Below, in pieces: positions 13,700 to 15,552 of a DNA stretch of 15,552 bases (positions are counted from its first letter, which is position 1; each line of letters opens with the position of its first letter). The position numbers and the translations under genes were made by a program. The stretch comes from an uncultured Eubacteriales bacterium. Lineage in GTDB: Bacteria > Bacillota > Clostridia > Oscillospirales > Acutalibacteraceae. The stretch is taken from positions 1 to 15,552 of the forward strand of contig CAKTTT010000037.1 of assembly GCA_934615635.1 (NCBI GenBank). Direction: 5' to 3'. The notes under the pieces are model-generated. The model saw only the letters and a program-made list of their open reading frames with translations. It was not told the DNA's origin and did no database searches.

Positions 13700-14485
13700 T
13701 TATCTTTCTATAACATCGTTCGCATCCAGGACACCAATTACTTTTCCGTTACAGATGATTCCATCCCTTGCGGGAATAGGATCATATTGAGGGTTAAGGG
13801 ATATCAGAACTTCATCACCAAGACTCTTGACATAACCCTGGCCGTCCAGCGTGAAAATCCCGATATCACCAAGTTCTGCCGGTTCTGAAGAGACGAGAAG
13901 GATATCTCCATCATGATAAGTGGGCTCCATGCTGTCCCCGCTCACGGGGATGGCATATGCAGCGCGGTGTACCGGCTCGCTTTCCTTAACGTAGATTGTT
14001 CGGAAGCATTCCGGGCCCAAGTATATACCCTTACCAGCCGCTGCCGGCTGTTCGGACAGGCGCAGAGGAATTGCTTTAGCAAATTCCTCCGTCTGAATCT
14101 GACTGGCTCGCTCTTCCTGAATGCGCTTTTGCTCTTCATCGACTAAAAGGCGTACTAAATTTTTTCCGTATCTATCAAGGCTGTCGTATTTTTGAGCTAT
14201 TTCCAACGCCTCGCTGGATAAAAGTGAAGTACCACAATCATCTTCGACCGGTTCCAAATACGTTGGAGCATAAAGAGCCGAAATCGTAATACCCAATGCT
14301 TTACATATACGAGGAACCATATCCACATCTGGAGAGTTGTTCCCACGAATCCAGTTATTCACGGTTCCTTTACTTATATCAAGCCTATCAGCCAAAGATA
14401 CCTGGGTAAGACCCGCTTTCTTCATTGCAGAAACAAGATTTATCCGCATCCTTTCTCTTAAGGAAACGGTCTCTTTTAGCTCCAT
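13700..14485 (-). CDS. CI/LexA-like repressor: XRE HTH plus S24 peptidase
   Basis: This 261-residue protein has an N-terminal XRE helix-turn-helix (about 13-70; AGLTQVSLADRLDISKGTVNNWIRG) and a linker. Its C-terminal S24 self-cleaving domain has a predicted Ala150-Gly151 cleavage site, catalytic Ser185 in VSGDSMEP and Lys220 in GYVKSLG. All residues needed for RecA-stimulated autocleavage are present, so it should be a DNA-damage-inducible repressor of the phage CI type. Start 14485 is preferred to 14575 because AAAGGGGG sits 8 nt upstream and the promoter (TTGACT/TACTAT) lies inside the longer frame. It is divergent from a Cro-like gene, and its base composition is AT-richer than that of the metabolic genes to the left. 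This suggests a prophage or conjugative-element control region. Confidence 0.92.
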   Translation of the reverse strand: MELKETVSLRERMRINLVSAMKKAGLTQVSLADRLDISKGTVNNWIRGNNSPDVDMVPRICKALGITISALYAPTYLEPVEDDCGTSLLSSEALEIAQKYDSLDRYGKNLVRLLVDEEQKRIQEERASQIQTEEFAKAIPLRLSEQPAAAGKGIYLGPECFRTIYVKESEPVHRAAYAIPVSGDSMEPTYHDGDILLVSSEPAELGDIGIFTLDGQGYVKSLGDEVLISLNPQYDPIPARDGIICNGKVIGVLDANDVIER

Positions 14486-14507
14486 ATGAACGACCCCCTT
14501 TCCCAAA

Positions 14508-14536
14508 ATAGTATCATTTATCTTAACCGTAGTCAA
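14508..14536 (-). promoter_or_regulatory. Promoter of the CI-like repressor
   Basis: On the minus strand TTGACT (14536-14531), a 17-bp spacer and TACTAT (14513-14508) form a sigma-A promoter. It has an extended -10 TG one base before the -10 box. The start near 14501 gives a very short leader, which holds the AAAGGGGG ribosome binding site. Confidence 0.8.
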
Positions 14537-14555
14537 GGAAAACGGGATTTTGCAC

Positions 14556-14584
14556 TTGACAGTAGCGAATTTCAATGATAATAT
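14556..14584 (+). promoter_or_regulatory. Promoter of the Cro-like gene
   Basis: A perfect TTGACA (14556-14561), a 17-bp spacer and TAATAT (14579-14584), with an extended -10 TG, form a strong sigma-A promoter. Its -35 box lies 19 bp from that of the divergent repressor promoter, an arrangement typical of lysogeny-type switches. Confidence 0.85.
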
Positions 14585-14609
14585 ATGGATAAGTAAAGAA
14601 ATTCGCTAC
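14562..14609. promoter_or_regulatory. Candidate operator: perfect 12-bp inverted repeat
   Basis: GTAGCGAATTTC (14562-14573) and GAAATTCGCTAC (14598-14609) are exact reverse complements, 36 bp centre to centre. One arm abuts the -35 box and the other covers the early transcribed region of the Cro-like gene. The first arm lies upstream of the transcript start, so this cannot be an RNA hairpin. A pair of repressor sites, possibly bridged by looping, is the natural reading. Which of the two regulators binds is unknown. Confidence 0.72.
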
Positions 14610-14627
14610 CGAAAGGAGGCCGGTTCA

Positions 14628-14867
14628 ATGAATATAGCACAAGCAGTCTATGCCTATATCAGTTCACGAGGTATTCAGCAAAAGTTTATCGCGGAAAAGT
14701 GTGGGTGGTCTAAACAGAAAACAAGTGCCATCATACGCGGCAAAAAGAAAATGACTGCGGAAGAACTTGCTAACATCTGCGATGCTCTTAGCGTACCATA
14801 CGACTATTTTTATCAGATTGTCAGTCAGAGTGACGGAGTTGCTTTTCAGAAACCGAAAGGAGCATAA
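14628..14867 (+). CDS. Cro-like XRE family regulator
   Basis: This 79-residue single-domain helix-turn-helix protein has its HTH at about 15-60 (QQKFIAEKCGWSKQKTSAIIRGKKKM, then EELANICDALSVPYDYFYQ). It is the size of phage Cro proteins. GAAAGGAGG (14611-14619) lies 8 nt before the ATG. Start 14628 is chosen over the longer frame from 14550, which would begin upstream of the promoter. It is divergent from the S24 repressor and should compete for the same operators. Codon use is AT-richer than in the next gene, which follows after 10 nt. Confidence 0.9.
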   Translation: MNIAQAVYAYISSRGIQQKFIAEKCGWSKQKTSAIIRGKKKMTAEELANICDALSVPYDYFYQIVSQSDGVAFQKPKGA

Positions 14868-14877
14868 TCATAAGGGC

Positions 14878-15552
14878 ATGGGAAACGGATGGAGAAAATG
14901 GACGGCGGCGCTGGCCGCCTGCCTTATGCTGGTGATGGGCAGCGGCTGTTATGCCGAGGTATGGCAAGGCACGTCGCTAACAGGCGAGAACGGCGGCTAT
15001 TCTCTTGAAAACGAGTTGTATGGAGAAATTCACCTGGAGTATGAGGTCGGCGGGTTTGACGTGAGTCAGGGCGGCGAGGTGAAAACGAAAGTCCGCGCCC
15101 GGCCGGTGGACAAGGCGATTCTTGTGCGCAAGGGAATGCGGATCACCGGCGGCGGGACATATCAGGTGGACGTTACGGCGGTGGATTCCGCCGGAGCGGT
15201 TGTCAAGCACCTGTGCAGCTATGCGGACGAGTACGTCATGCAGGAAGACGGGTATATCCGCTTCATGGTGAAAAACGCGGCGAATCCGACGGCAGCCGTG
15301 ACGGAGGAGGATTTACTCACGGTCGCGGAAAAGGTGGTGATCCTGAACGACAACAGCGTGAATAAGAGGCTGGAGGCGCTGGAGGAGAGCGACCGCTTCT
15401 GGGCCACGTCCGGCACATGGGACATCCGGCAGGGCTTTTCCGGGTCCGATTACACCCAAAACGCCAACGGGAATGTCGACGTGCCGGCCGATACCGTGCT
15501 GTACCGGGACGCGGTGACGGACCTGCTCTTTCAGAAGCTGACCTGGACCTTC
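14878..15552 (+). CDS. Exported protein, 5' part only (cut by window end)
   Basis: An uninterrupted frame of 225 codons runs off the right edge. The product starts MGNGWRKWTAALAACL, a signal peptide with a hydrophobic core to about residue 20. It then has GSGCYA, which could be cut by signal peptidase I after Ala, or, less canonically, act as a lipobox at Cys. The mature part is beta-rich (GGTYQVDVTAVDSAG, DGYIRFMVKNAANP), then has a short helical heptad-like piece (VNKRLEALEES). I do not recognise the family; a beta-sandwich surface or fibre-like protein is a guess. Start 14878 lies 10 nt after the Cro-like stop. Its ribosome binding site is ambiguous: AAAGGAG at 14856-14862 is 15 nt away and AAGGG is too close, so coupling to the upstream gene is likely. 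GC content is higher than in the two regulators. Confidence 0.72.
   Translation, partial: MGNGWRKWTAALAACLMLVMGSGCYAEVWQGTSLTGENGGYSLENELYGEIHLEYEVGGFDVSQGGEVKTKVRARPVDKAILVRKGMRITGGGTYQVDVTAVDSAGAVVKHLCSYADEYVMQEDGYIRFMVKNAANPTAAVTEEDLLTVAEKVVILNDNSVNKRLEALEESDRFWATSGTWDIRQGFSGSDYTQNANGNVDVPADTVLYRDAVTDLLFQKLTWTF

Noticed and set aside
13569..13790. Plus-strand 73-codon frame overlapping the repressor gene end
   Set aside because: No ribosome binding site; overlaps the end of a well-supported minus-strand gene; no motif.
1..15552. Search for CRISPR arrays, IS elements and rRNA/tRNA genes
   Set aside because: No regularly spaced repeats, transposase motifs or structural RNA genes were seen.

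Overview
The window looks like a chromosomal segment of a high-GC, endospore-forming member of the Bacillota, probably class Clostridia (gut Oscillospirales-like). The reasons are strong AGGAGG-type ribosome binding sites, GC-rich third codon positions, small coat-F and DUF305-type proteins, a DUF4474 protein, a probable DUF6774 micro-protein and a sigma-E-like promoter. Exact taxonomy cannot be read from the sequence.

Layout. (1) 1-890: the left edge carries a leftward promoter and ribosome binding site for a gene just outside the window. Next comes a terminator and a lone MacB/LolD-type ABC ATPase on the minus strand. (2) 956-6963: a sigma-A promoter drives a tight plus-strand operon of phosphohexomutase, prmA, a B12-binding-type radical SAM enzyme and a TcdA-like tRNA dehydratase. 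After a 460-bp gap comes rsmE. Apart from the sugar phosphomutase and the unassigned radical SAM enzyme, these genes modify the translation machinery. (3) 7018-9288, minus strand: a terminator, a 54-residue probable DUF6774 protein with an apparent ATC start, a propeller-like protein with a C-terminal helical domain, and a small Cys-tailed protein that is little more than that same domain. (4) 9611-11688, plus strand: a membrane-anchored DUF4474 protein with a Pro/Cys tail, overlapping a metallophosphoesterase gene. (5) 11998-13200: a bidirectional terminator, a two-gene coat-F-like cluster on the minus strand behind a sigma-E-like promoter, and a divergent tandem-DUF305 protein. (6) 13201-14867: an AT-richer stretch with a bidirectional terminator and a phage-type switch. 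A CI-like S24 repressor and a Cro-like XRE protein are divergent, with back-to-back extended -10 promoters and a perfect 12-bp inverted repeat. (7) 14878-15552: the 5' part of an exported-protein gene, cut by the window edge.

How it fits together. Regions 3-5 look like an accessory set expressed late in sporulation or placed on the spore surface; the two coat genes and their promoter are the best evidence. Region 6 looks like the control end of a mobile element or its remnant. No integrase, transposase, CRISPR array, tRNA or rRNA was found. The most unusual items are the paralogous domain pair, the ATC-start micro-protein, the radical SAM gene embedded among RNA/protein-modification genes, and the Pro/Cys tail of the DUF4474 protein.
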